From Silene latifolia (lineage: Eukaryota; Streptophyta; Magnoliopsida; Caryophyllales; Caryophyllaceae), in assembly GCF_048544455.1 (NCBI RefSeq), contig NC_133534.1:33356217-33420216 (forward strand): DNA of 64,000 nucleotides, written 5' to 3'. Each line of letters begins with the position of its first letter. Positions within the stretch are counted from its first letter, which is position 1. Positions 33,018 through 44,800 of the stretch are shown here, piece by piece. The notes under the pieces are model-generated. The model had not been told where the DNA came from, did not search any database, and worked only from the letters and a program-made list of their open reading frames with translations. The position numbers and the translations under genes are program-made.

Positions 33018-35307
33018 ATGTCGAAACAACAAGAGATAGTCGCAACCGACGAAGCCACTTTCTACCAAGATGATACATTTCACCATTCTGGAGTAGTACA
33101 ACCCTCCACCGGCGGAGTAGTCCAACCGGAATTCGGAATGCCGATAATACCGGACACACCGCCGCCCGCCAACCAGGTCACCATCATGGGACAGGTGGTT
33201 GACGTAGCAAAACTGAAGACACTCCTGGACCTAATTGCGAGTACACCAGCTCACATAGGCACGCCGACACGAGCAGCGGAAGCCGTCCAGAGACCGGGGC
33301 CTTAACGTGACTCCAAGAAACTTGAACGGAGCACTGGGAGAAGCAGACCCTATCAAGACGCCGGAGGAGCCCAAAGTGGTCGTGGTAAACATAAGTCCTT
33401 CTCGCACTCGGGAAAGGACAGCGTCGCCGCAACACCGACGAGGCACACCCCAGGGGAACCAGCGAAGCCCGACTCAGGAGAGTCGGAGAAGAAGCCCAAG
33501 TCGGAGAAGGAGTCCTTCCCGCTACGAGGAGAGAAGCCGGACTAGGAATGCGAGGAGTCGGTCGCCGCGTGTCATTCGACACGTGGTCAAAAACCCCTCG
33601 GTGACTATGTCCTAGACACCGCCGTGCCACCCAAGTGAAGTTGCCGGCGCTCACATACAAAGGAGATAGTGACCCAAACGACCACGCCGAGGCCTTTGAG
33701 TCTCACATGTCGGTATGGGAGCAGCCCGATGAGGTCCGGTGCCGGTCTTCCCAACGAATCTGCATGGGATGGCTCGAGTTGGTACAAGGGGCTTCCCGAC
33801 GGTTCGGTATCTTGTTTCGCCGACCTAAAGGACGCCTTCTTAGCCCAAGACTCTTGCAACAAAAGGACGGTCGTGGAGACGTCGGACCTCCTAACTATCA
33901 AACAGAGGAGGGCGAGTCTCTACAAAGCTATGTGAAGAGGTTCGACGGCAAGGTTCAGCAGATTCGGGAGATCAACCCCGAATCGGCGGCCAGACCGATG
34001 AAAGGCCTCCCGAAGGGAAACTTAAAAGACGAGCTCATCAAGCACGGGGCCGGGCCTAGACGCCGCGAGGAGGATGGCCGACTGTGCCATCAAGGTGGAA
34101 GATTACCACAAGACCTGGGTAGGCCCCGGCCGAGGCCGAGCCCTCGTAAAGGAAAACCGCCGGATGACGACCCGGACGAGAGACGCCGTGACAATAACGG
34201 GTCACGATCCGATGAGAAACGCCGTGACAATAACAGTCACGGTCGATAGATCGCCAGAAAAAAGACTCGGCGGCGCCGGGGAGTTCGGGAATGTTTTACC
34301 AAAGGCATTACCATGATAAAACCCCTTTGGTCGCATCGGCCGCCGAGGTCTTCACCCTGAGCAGGAACGAGGGCCAAAAGTGGGAGCGGCCTCCCAAGCC
34401 CAAAGGAGACGGTGACGCGAACCAGTACTGCGAGTACCACGGTTGCGCCGGCCACCTCACTGACAACTGCCGACACCTGAAGAATGCCATTGAAGAGCTA
34501 ATCCGAAAGGGGTGCCTCGACAAGTATGTGGCCAAAGGCCAGAAGACTGACGCCAGCGGCTCAGATAAGAAATCCGTTTTTCAACGGATAGGAGTTATCC
34601 ATGTAGTCATCGGAGGTAACGAGAACGGTGGGTCGGCTCATGGGCACAAACGGCACCTGAACGAGCTGTATCAGGCCATCAACTTTGTGCCCAACGCAGC
34701 GACCCCCGCCTCCAGCATTCCCGATATGACTATTGGGGTGAAGGACTACGAGGGAGTCATCGCCCCTCACAGCGACCCGCTGGTAGTCAACTTGGACGTA
34801 TCCAACCACCTGGTGAAGAGATGCCTGATTGACACAGGCGCTTACACGAACATCATGTTCAGGGAGTGCTTCCACAGCCTCGGCCTTAGACTCAAGGACT
34901 TGAGCCCCTGCACCCATCCACTGTACAGCTTCTCCGGGGCCGGCCTGGTACCCCTGGGTTCAATCAGACTACCGGTAATGTTCGGCGAGGGGAACGCGGC
35001 TAAGAATGTCCTAGCTGAGTTCGTTGTCATTGACGGCTCGTCCGCCTACAACGTTCTCATAGGCCGAGTCACTCTGAGCGAGGCCGACGCAGTGATGTCC
35101 ATCCGGGCTCTTACACTGATGTATGTCTCGGACCGGGGGGAAGCGCATAAGCTCGTCTCCAAAAACGAGAAGGACGAGGTGGTCAACGTCCAGATATCTG
35201 CCAGAGGATGTAACTTACAATCCCTCAAAGTGGCAAAACAGTCGGAGAGGGGGAAAAGCTCATCCTCACCACAGGAGGGGGACCTCATGGACGCAACCGA
35301 CGGCTGA
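33018..35307 (+). pseudogene. Element D gag-protease region, broken (five or more breaks)
   Basis: The start is MSKQQEIVATDE. It has the same order as element C: N-terminal block, Ser/Arg-rich stretch, capsid-like block, zinc knuckle (YCEYHGCAGHLTDNC) and aspartic protease (LIDTGAYTNIMF), ending MDATDG. The region from the zinc knuckle through the protease (34291-35307) is open. More damaged than in C although the LTRs are also young. Confidence 0.85.
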
Positions 35308-35472
35308 CGGAGAAGTAGCGCCTCCACTGAGCCATTAGGAGACTGTTAGACTTTGTATAGCGCCCGAGGTGTCTAAAGCAGCTGTGGGCACCCCGACGCA
35401 TGTTTATATCTAATGTAAAAACGACCAAGTCTTTCATCAAAATGTTCATTTTTCAGGCTAGACGCCATCGAG

Positions 35473-35878
35473 AAGCCGACGCCGACTCATACTGTCGATT
35501 CGACAAGAGCGGCAGTCGTTATAAAGAAAGAAGCCGACGCCGACTCATACTGTCGATTCGACAAGAGCGGCAGTCGTTATAAAGAAAGAAGCCGACGCCG
35601 ACTCATACTGTCGATTCGACAAGAGCGGCAGTCGTTATAAAGAAAGAAGCCGACGCCGACTCATACTGTCGATTCGACAAGAGCGGCAGTCGTTATAAAG
35701 AAAGAAGCCGACGCCGACTCATACTGTCGATTCGACAAGAGCGGCAGTCGTTATAAAGAAAGAAGCCGACGCCGACTCATACTGTCGATTCGACAAGAGC
35801 GGCAGTCGTTATGAAGAAAGAGGCCGACGCCGACTCATACTGTCGATTCGACAAGAGCGGCAGTCGTTATGAAGAAAT
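35473..35878 (+). repeat. Minisatellite in element D: 58-bp units, seven copies
   Basis: Units start at 35473, 35531, 35589 and so on, with core GCCGACGCCGACTCATACTG. The array matches the 54-bp array of element C in place and core but has gained four bases per unit, so it no longer keeps a reading frame. The units are almost identical, which indicates recent homogenisation. Confidence 0.93.
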
Positions 35879-36125
35879 GTAGTGCTGTGGCAGTCACCCC
35901 AAATAGTAGACGCTTCGGCAGTCACTTAAAGTGGTAGACGCCGCGTAACACACTATCCAGACGCCAGCTCACACTGTCATAGACAAGAGCGGTGGTCTCC
36001 ATGAAGAAATGTAGTGTTGTGGCAGTCACCCCAAATAGTAGACGCTTCGGCAGTCACTTAAAGTGGTAGACGCCGCGTAACACGCTATCCAGACGCCGAC
36101 TCTTACTGTCGTACCGACAGGAGCG
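35871..36125 (+). repeat. Second minisatellite in element D: 132-bp units, about two copies
   Basis: Units start at 35871 and 36003 (GAAGAAATGTAGTG). They match the 168-bp array of element C in position but are shorter. Confidence 0.85.
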
Positions 36126-36701
36126 GCGGTCTCCATCAGAAAGCAGACACCGCGACAGTCGCGGCCAGCGCAGTTGATAAACAATCAAAATGCCTTAAAA
36201 ACGTTAAAAACAGTTGAGATACACACTCTAAACCGCCTCGGCCAAGCCAAGTCGGAAACAAAAAGAGACGCTCAATTAATAACGTAAGAGGGCAACTCAG
36301 ACAAAAACGAGAAAAGACCTCGGCCAAGCCAGAGGCAAAGTGGAAACACTAAATACCGTTGAGACGCTCAAAAGAAATAAGGAAAAGACCTCGGCATGCC
36401 GAAGGCAAAAGAAACGAACTCTTATTAATAATAACAGTTTACAGGCTGGGGATGACGGCCGTCCCCATTGGGATAAACCAAAACACAACCTACCAAAGTT
36501 GTACAAAATACAAGGAAAGAAAAGCAAAAATACAATTATGTCATTTAAAGCGCCAAAAAGATAGCAGGGGGGAAGGGCTTAATAATTAGCTCCCGAGCAG
36601 CTGAAGCAGATCTGCTGTAAACTTGTTCTCATCAAGCAGCACATGGTAGTGTGTGAGGAGCTGAAGCAGATCTGCTGTAAACTTGTTCTCATCAAGCGGC
36701 C

Positions 36702-39199
36702 CTATGCCTGTTGCTGCTTACCATCAGCAGCGGTAGCCGCATCTTCTTCAATAGGCAACCCAGCAGCTTTCCTAGCAGCCTCAGCTTTGGCCTCGGCGTC
36801 ATCAGCCGCCCTCATTCTCTCAGCTTCCTCCTTGGCCGCCTTAGCCTTCTCAGCAAGAGCAGCTTTCTCCGCGGCCGCCTCCTTCTCAATCTTCGCCCTC
36901 ACCGCCTCCTTGGCCCTCTCCGCCACGGCTTTCTCCTTAGCCGCGAGCTTGTCATCAAGCAGCTCGTCGTATTTGCCCCACGGAAAGGAACCATCAAGAG
37001 GGAAAAGCTCCTCGATCACTTCCCTGGCAGCTCCTTCGGCCAAGTCCCGGAATTCAGCGCACAGATTGGGGAGCATGACGGTTTGGAGCATCTCAATGTC
37101 CTCCTCCTTCTGCTTGATGATGGCCTCTTTGCCCCGAATCACCTCCGCCTGGGCCTTAAACAGGCCCTTGGATTCGTTCCTCTGCTGAAGATAGAGGTCG
37201 GCACGCCCCGAACAAGGTTACACTTCTCCAGCAGACTTCGCAGCTCGCCGCGCGCAGCCTCGGCCTTGGCTCTCTCGAAGGACCTCCTTTTCGGCGTCCT
37301 CCCGAGTTTTCTCTCACCCAAAAGCGCCTTCTCAAAGCATCTCCCCTAAGCTTCCGCTCATTGAGGAGATCCGGCGCCGCCGACGCAGCCCACCGCTTAG
37401 TGGCATTACGCTCATGAACAGCTCGAGCCACGGCCTTCTCCTGCTCCATGAGACGAGCACCGGTAACCACGTTCCACCTTGCCAGCTCCCTAATTAGCTT
37501 CGTGCCTTCCTCTATAAGCTGGGAGACGGAAGCCCTCTGGGATGAAGGGACGGTGGTAACAATTTGACCACCAGCCCGCGGCTGGGAGGGGGAAGCCTTT
37601 TGGGATGAAGGGTTGACGGTGACGCCTTGATCACCAACCTGCGCAGAGGACCCCTCCACCTGCTGCCCAACGAGAGCAAAAGCCGACTGCGGTTGGTCTG
37701 CAAAAATTTAATAAAGACATCAGTATCAACGTGTATCGACATATCAGAAAGCCTGGCTAAATTTGAGTCACGGGATAGATAGGTACCATGCTTGGCCTTC
37801 TTGGCCGGAGGAGGCACCTCCTCGCCGCCAGAGAGGTCGTCTTCTTCTTCCTCTTACGGATGAGGGGAGATCCCTCCGCATCAGAGTCCCCCTCATCAGG
37901 AATATCAACAATCTCCACCTTCTTAGGGGGGGGGATAGGAGGTGGAACCGGGGTCAATGCCGTTTTTCGCGTCCGACGCACTACACCGCTAACGACCCTC
38001 GCCTGAGCCTCCTCCACGCTCAAGCCCTTCAGCCGTTGTTCCATAAGATCACTCGGCGACTTCCTCGTGGTCGTGGGTCAAGCCTTGGGATGTAAGTTAG
38101 CAACGGTTCCATCTTTGTGCAGCCCCATTCTCCGGAGAATATCCTCAGACAAGTCCTTTCCAAAGTGGTCTGCGAGAGAAACAAAGCAAGAGTTAGGGTA
38201 GGGGAAATGAATCGAAATTCGAGGAACAAGAGCATTAAGAACGGCGATGGGCCTCACACCGACCCCACTCACCCTGTGCTAGGGCCGGTATGAGGCCGAC
38301 ATGGCAGAGCGGCTCATCCTGAAGGATGATCTGCGTCGGGGGAATCCATCTTTTCGGCACCCCACTCTTGTCCACCTCAAAGAGCCTCATTGCCGACCCT
38401 CTCATCCTCCTCGAGATAGACACGGGCATCCATTTTGAGCTTCTTCCGGAAACCCATCTATCGTGCTCCGCCCGAGTCTCACACCGCAAGTTAACTCGGT
38501 CTTGCCGAAAAAGCGAGTGGCGGATAGTCATCCCAAGACCTTAACGTACACCCACCGGCCTTGCGATCCTTGCAAGAAGAAAGCTTGTCGACAGAGACAT
38601 AACCCGGCTCCATCTCCACACTATACCATCCAACGCGCGTAAAATGGTTTGAGATGGTGAAGCCGGCGGAATAAATTCACCGTTGGGGCCTCTCCCTTGA
38701 AGAGACAGAGCCAGACAAAGCCGATTATGGTCCTCATAGCCAACGGGTGCAGTTGTGCAACGGCAACGTTCATGGCTCTAATAATGGCCATAACGTACAC
38801 ATTCAGCGGAAACCGGAGCCCATACTCCAAATGCCGCATATACACGCCGGTATGGCCCGGTGGAGGGCAACAGACGGCCTGACCCTCCTCAGGGATAACA
38901 ATTTTGTATCCCCTACCGAAGAAAAAATGGCCCTCGAAAAATTTCTCGCCTGAACAACTGGCGAGCTTATGAGTCCAAGCACGGTCAAGGCGGACCTTAC
39001 AGGCGTCGCCGTGATCCATAACATACTGCCTCCCTTCATTAGGACGAGGCCTTTCCACTTCATCACCAAAATCATCACCAAAATCACCATAGGAATCGTC
39101 ATCCTCCCATTCCTCCAAAATTTGAGGATCAACTTCAGGAGAAGGAGACCTAGGGCCCCCCGACGCAGGTTTACTAGGTCCAGCATCAACAGAAGACAT
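36702..39199 (-). pseudogene. Element D antisense gene (aORF)
   Basis: It begins MSSVDAGPSKPASGGP at 39199, followed by an acidic stretch and the 'putative gypsy type transposon' block (FFGRGYKIVIPEEGQAVCCP, MRHLEYGLRFPLNVYVMAII). A middle part contains MRLFEVDKSGVPKRWIPPTQ, and the final coiled coil (37142-36702) ends GKQQQA. The splice-site sequences seen in C are kept here (near 38270/38168). TATA box upstream at 39389-39396. Several breaks. Confidence 0.73.
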
Positions 39200-39388
39200 G
39201 ATCACAGCAATTACTAACGAAATAAGAGGTGAAAATTTGTTTGATTACCTTGAAGAAATGCACTCGCCGGATCAAAAACTCTGAAGATTAGAAGAAATGG
39301 AAACCCTTGAAAGTTTAGAGAGATGAAGAGCTTGGAGGAAAAATTTGAGAAAATGAATTTGGTGGCCAAAATCACGGAATAACTGCCC

Positions 39389-39396
39389 TATTTATA
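39389..39396 (-). promoter_or_regulatory. TATA box for the antisense gene of element D
   Basis: CCCTATAAATAGGGC on the minus strand, about 190 bp upstream of the antisense start, conserved with element C. Confidence 0.6.
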
Positions 39397-39890
39397 GGGA
39401 AAAGCCCACAAAGAAGGACCAATCAGGACACAGCCCATGAAGCGTCAACCAATCGGCCGAAACAGACACGTGTCGACATGCAACCACGGAATGTCAATCG
39501 TTGCAACAGTTAAATGTCAATCAATGCTACAGTGACCAAGCGTATTCAACACGCCCATTCACATCTCTTCGCCTGTTCATCTCCCTCAACAAATTCCTAG
39601 GTACCTGCTATCCGCCGGCCACATGACCGACCAAGCCAGGAAGCACCGGCCGGGGGCAATCAAAAATAATCGGCACTCTCAGCCATGGTCTCGGCCAGCG
39701 TCACCTTCTTTTCCACATCAGATGCCCCTTACGCATCCATGTGGAGGGGGGATATGGTACGGCCTAACAAGAACTACGCCGATGCTTCAGAAGACGCCGA
39801 TACCGGAAATTTTGAAAAATACTTCAGCAGAATATACGCTCAACATACATCGGAGCCCATACCACGGCATAGACTACGCTGGGGGCAAAT

Positions 39891-40453
39891 TGATGGGGCA
39901 TATTCTGCACCGCTGACCAAGTCAACATATTGAGCAAGGTCAAGGGTATCCATAGCAAGGTCAACGACTCAGACAGTCTAGCCGACGAGCACATCGGCTC
40001 ATGTCACTGGGTCTCTACCGACAACTCGCACCGGGCGCATATCCGCGTACTCATATCCAAGACCCTCGGCGAGCCTGCCACAGGTCCATCGGCCGAGGGT
40101 ACAACGGTCTTTTTACCTGATAGCCACTTGGCCACTTGGCCACTACGTGACAAAAGGTGAATGCCTATAAATACTCCTCAACCTTCATTGAGGAAAGGAT
40201 CCACAAATTGACCTAATAACCACTATTCATCTGGTAATATCTTCCTTATCTCTCTACAATATACTCTTAGCCAAGTTACAACAACTTCTCTCTAAGTTTA
40301 CTGACTTGAGCGTCGGAGTGAGTACGCTCGGCCAAAGCCGAGCCCTCAGTTTGTTCATCGTTTCAGGAGACCGCAAGGAGGATTCAAGCAAGGACATCAT
40401 TCTACTAGCTACGAGTGGTAACAAATATCTGCTCTGGAATTACACCCGGAACA
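39891..40453 (+). repeat. Element D 3' LTR, 563 bp
   Basis: Preceded by GCTGGGGGCAAAT and followed by the target duplication ATATT. It differs from the 5' LTR almost only in about 39983-40040. Confidence 0.92.
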
Positions 40454-40454
40454 A

Positions 40455-40460
40455 TATTAA

Positions 40461-40509
<49 letters not shown>
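40455..40509. repeat. Microsatellite (ATT)n
   Basis: A pure ATT run next to the insertion point of element D, inside the Tourist-like element. The target duplication ATATT lies at its edge. Confidence 0.95.
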
Positions 40510-40512
<3 letters not shown>

Positions 40513-41309
40513 TCATCATCATCATCATTAATTTATTATTAATTAATCATCCTCATTATTGTTATTATTATGAATATTATGGTTATTAAAATCAATAATA
40601 TTCATTACGCGAGAGTGTTGACGATCTAATGGTTGTGGTCGATCACCACCGTTAATCTCTTGCCAACCACCGCCTTCCACTTCTGGTTACCACCACCGGC
40701 CTCCCTTGACCGGCGTTGATCGAGCACCATGTACCGTTGACCGACTTTGAACGGTCGATCACCACCGTTAATCGCCGCCCAAACCGGTGGGGTTGACTTT
40801 TCCGGCGGGTTAATGTTGGTCAAGTGGTCAATTATGTTTGATTGGGTGTGATAGGTTTTATAATAGAGTTAATCACAACCCTTAGATTATATTTTGTGGT
40901 GTTAGATCTAATGGTTGTGGTGTTAGATCTAATGATTGGAAAGTGTTCTCACCATTTCTCACCTTAAGGGTTGTTCTCATATGATACAAAATTTAATAAT
41001 ATTAATAATATTAATAGTTTTTATATTAATATCAATAATAATAATAATATTTAGTATTAATACTAATATTTATATTATTTCAGTTCAATTCAAATTTCCA
41101 ATCGCCTAAATTGATTCATTTTATTCGATTGATTGGCTTTTCGGCTCATTGATTGATTGATTGATTGATTCGGCTCCATTCGATTCGATAAATTCACTCC
41201 ATTGATTCAAATTTCGATTCGATTCGATTCATTCATTCATTCAAATTCGATTCGAGTTCAAATTTAAAAAGCAGAAAAGAACATGGCCTAAAACCTCCCT
41301 ATTAATATA

Positions 41310-41399
41310 CTTTCTCTGTCCCAATAAATAATTTACATTTGTTTTATTTTGTGAGGGAAAAATAAAGCAAATGTAAACTATTAAGTGAGACGGGAGGAG
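41310..41399. mobile_element. Short Stowaway-like MITE, 90 bp
   Basis: Ends CTTTCTCTGTCCCAATAAAT and ...AAGTGAGACGGGAGGAG form imperfect inverted repeats running into ATTTACATTTG / CAAATGTAAACT. TA flanks both sides. Confidence 0.65.
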
Positions 41400-41439
41400 T
41401 ATATAATATCTCATTGAACAGTTCGTCTTGCTTAAGACC

Positions 41440-42345
41440 GCCTTATTTCAAACCGCATTAAGACCTCTCACAAGTGAGAAGCACATGGGTGGTGGGACAC
41501 CCCATGTGCTTTCCCACTCACACCCTAAATGGGTTTTTTGTGAGAGGAAATGATATCCGTCTGACCATTTCAGACGGATATGGCGGTCTGAAATAAGAAT
41601 TTGTGCTCATTGAATGTTTGTGGGAACGGTTTTTGATATCATAAACGCTGTACAAATTATACAAAGGGCACAAACGGTAAAGTTGGACAATTGGAGCAAT
41701 CTGGGTAAGCATGCAACACAGTATACAACGGTCATGTTAACTAATTTTAAGGTAGTAGAGTAGCACGTCTTTTATCTTCCGTGATTTGAGCAAAGTCTAT
41801 ATGTACCGAGAATCCTATGGCATTTAAAAAGATGTTCAATGCTCCTGCAATTACTATTCTAATTTCGTGGTCCTAATTCTGAGAGTTTGTCAGCAAGTAT
41901 GGACTTCTATGTCTAGACCAAAAAATATGTCATTTGACACACACTAAATCTCATTGAAGACGGCACGTATCCGTTACTTTGGAGTGACGGATACCATTTT
42001 CTCTCACAAATGACCCAAATAGAGGAGAGAGGGAAGCACATGGGGGTGCCCCCACCTTGTCCCCCTATCCGTTTTGTGAGTGGCATTACCCGTCACTTGC
42101 TCCGATCCGTCTTCAGCAAGACTAACTGTTTGACACATTACTCCCTAGCTTAACACAAATTCTCATTATAGACGGATATTATCCGTCTATACGTATAGAC
42201 GGATACCATTTCCCCTCACAAAATACCCATTTGTCATAAAGTGGGAAACACATGGGGGGGTGCCCCACCTTGTCCCCCCTACCCATTTTATTAGAGGTCT
42301 TTACCCGTATGTTCGCCCCATCCGTCTATACCAAGACCTATTGCT
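41440..42345. mobile_element. Cluster of three related MITE-like repeats with AGACGGAT motifs
   Basis: Three related copies lie at about 41440-41610, 41945-42128 and 42160-42345. They share AGCACATGGGKGG, GGTGCCCCACCTTGTCCCCC-type text and inverted ATCCGTCT/AGACGGAT near their ends. The ends are not sharp enough to call duplications. Non-coding. A fourth half-copy is near 44930-44990. Confidence 0.5.
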
Positions 42346-42719
42346 AGCTTAATTGTAGTCTAAATTAAGTTGAAGATGTCTTAAACTGATAAGACTATCG
42401 TCTTTAAGATAAATGTGTCAAAATTTATAGGTAGGTTGAAATTCTAATTTGTGTAGTGTTTTAAATTATGTCACACAAGTTACTACATACTAGGCGTGAT
42501 ATTATGACATGTTACGGAAATATAATATTATGTGTAATACTATATGGTAAACGTGTTTTTGGTAATTGTGTCTCGTAAATATTCGGTTTCCTAAACCGGT
42601 GTTAAGGTTGTACTTGTATATATGTAACGTATGCACATCGTAATAATACAACACAAAAATTCCCACACATTGTTTTGTTTATCTTACCATACAATTACTA
42701 GCAGCAGAAGAAGACGGTC

Positions 42720-43734
42720 CTTTGGCATTATTGACATATGCGTCCTATTGTTCTTTCGGAACGCTTACATATTGCTCCTTTGCTTCCACCACTTCTTCAC
42801 TACCATGAGCATGATTTGCTCCTTCGCGCCCATAGCCTCCACCACGACCTCCACCATAGTTGTTGTCTGTCTTACCTCCTCTCCAATTTTTGGGATACCC
42901 TATAATGTCAAACCATTTCTCCCTCACATGACCCCAGCGGTTGCTCTTGTCACTTGGGCCGTGTGTAATTATCGTCTGTGTCTCCTGTAGAGTGATTTCC
43001 TCCTTCAAATCTGGGAGTATTATTGACATTTTGGGCTGCTTTTGTGACGAAACCAATAGGTTCTGACCTATTTTCACCACGTACTCCAGCCCCGCTTTCA
43101 ACTCCGACTCCCTGCACCCCTTCTTCTTGGACTATGGTTGCATAAGCCCGATTAAGAGAAGGCAAAGGTTCTTCCATTAACAGATTTGAACGTAACGTAG
43201 CATATTGTCCAGTTTCTTGTTGATGTTGCACTTGCATCCACGACACTCACACGTAGGATTACGATCATATTTATCAAGTTCATCCCACAAGCGCTTCAGA
43301 CGGCCATAATACTCAGATACGAGTTCTTTCTCACCTTGCTTACACGCGGAAATCGAACCCTTGACTCGGTGGAGCTTCGGTCCATTACCCACGCTGAACC
43401 TCTGCTAAATATCATCCTACAAAATCTTTCCTTCGTCGACATACGTTATCGTTGAACCCAACGTTGGTTCAATGACATTAAATATCCAATTAACCACCAT
43501 TGCATTCACCATATACCAATCCTCGATCTCCTCCGAGTTTTCATTAGGTTTCTTTATCGTGCCATCAATAAAACCCGTCTTCTTCCTGGCACGGAGAGCA
43601 CCACGAAACTTCACAGACCACTCGTCATAGTTCTCTCCGGTTAACATGACTTGGATGACTTTGTCCCCTAGTTTATCACTAGTTGCCAAAAAGTACGGAC
43701 TAATAGACGTTTTGGCGTCCTTGTCTTTTGTCAT
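42720..43734 (-). pseudogene. Copia gag region
   Basis: It begins MTKDKDAKTSISPYFL at 43734 and contains LTGENYDEWSVKFRGALRA and LVSEYYGRLKRLWDELDKY, typical of copia gag. A Gly-rich stretch (YGGGRGGGYGREG) lies near the far end. Broken, several breaks. Confidence 0.75.
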
Positions 43735-43959
43735 GATGACAGACGATACCGACGGCGCACAAAACCTAGCTCGATCTGGTGCCAAGTTAAACGTAAGACT
43801 TTGACACAACAATATATACAAGTAAAACCCTAACACCAGTTTAGGAAACCGAATATTTACGAGACACAATTACTAAAAACACGTTTATCATATATTACAC
43901 ATAATATTATATTTCCGTTACCCCCCCCCTCAAGTTGGAGCGTTGGGATCAAGAACGCC

Positions 43960-44800
43960 CAACTTGAAAACCAAATACTCAAATTGTCGAACACCTAGGG
44001 CCTTAGTAAGCAAATTGGCCACTTGCTCGGACGTATGTTACGAAGGACAAAGATCACCATTATGAATAGCATCCCGGACAAAATAACAGTCAAATCCAAT
44101 ATGTTTTATACGTTCATGAAACACGAGATTACGGCAAGAAACAATGCCGACTGACTATCACAATGAAGCAAAGCAAAACGAGCAATAGAAACACGAAGAA
44201 AACGTAGCAAGCTTCGTAACCACTTAACCTCACATGTCGCGGCGGCCATAGCATGATACTCAGCTTCAGCAGACGAGCGCGACACGGTTGCCTGTTTCTT
44301 TGTTTTCCAAGATATCGGACAACCTCCCAAGAGAGCAAAGTAAGCAGTCAACGAACGACGAGACAGAGGGCAACTTGCATAATCGACATCACAATAAACT
44401 AACAACTCCAGCACGAAACAATAGACCCTGTCCAGGACCTTTCTTCAAATAACGAACCACACGCAAGGCTGCTTGCCAATGCGCTAATCGAGGCTCGTGC
44501 ATAAACTGAGGCAGAATATGAACCGTATAAGACAAATCAGGCCGTGTAATCGTAAGATAGATAAGATGACCAACCAAACGACGATACTTCTCCGGGTCGT
44601 ACTAACAACGCATCATCGGCCAAAGCTAACTGATGGCTTTGCTTAATAGGAACATTCTCCGGTTTACCTCCAATGATACCCGTCTCAGAGAGAATATCGA
44701 GTGCATATTTCTGTTGACAAATAAAGACACCAAACGAATTTCGTGCAACTTCGATGCCCAAGAAGTATTTTAACATGCCAATAAGTATTTTGTGCAACTA
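43960..44800 (-). pseudogene. Copia RT C-terminus and RNase H
   Basis: Minus-strand blocks include MLKYFLGIEVARNSFGVFIC (RT end), LIYLTITRPDLSYTVHILPQ, YCDVDYASCPLSRRSLTAYF and SSAEAEYHAMAAATCEVKWL (RNase H). The order and motifs are those of Ty1/copia pol. Broken, with a few breaks. Confidence 0.82.

Larger units (their letters stand above)
32350..40453 (+). mobile_element. Element D: Retand-like Ty3/gypsy element lacking pol, 8104 bp
   Basis: The LTRs (32350-32916 and 39891-40453) are flanked by the perfect target duplication ATATT (32345-32349, 40454-40458). Internal order is the same as in element C: gag-protease (33018-35307), two minisatellite arrays (35473-36120), antisense gene (36702-39199), polypurine tract. 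No RT, RNase H or integrase. Apart from one patch of about 60 bp the LTRs look identical, so the insertion is young. The coding parts are broken, with five or more breaks in gag-protease. Confidence 0.92.
32124..41288. mobile_element. Tourist-like (PIF/Harbinger) element carrying element D
   Basis: Left end GGCCCTGTTTTTTCTGGCTT and right end AAGCAGAAAAGAACATGGCC are inverted repeats, flanked by TAA on both sides (32121-32123, 41289-41291). The interior is GATTC- and ATT-type simple sequence plus about 300 bp with TTGACCGGCGTTGATCGAGC-like text (40620-40830). Without element D it is about 1.06 kb and non-coding. Confidence 0.75.

Noticed and set aside
35473-35878. Regular 58-bp repeats looking superficially like a CRISPR array
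   Set aside because: Units are contiguous and uniform over their full length, with no variable spacers, in a plant retrotransposon.
42631-42990. Plus-strand frame of 119 residues
   Set aside because: Overlaps and is complementary to the copia gag remnant; no recognised motif.
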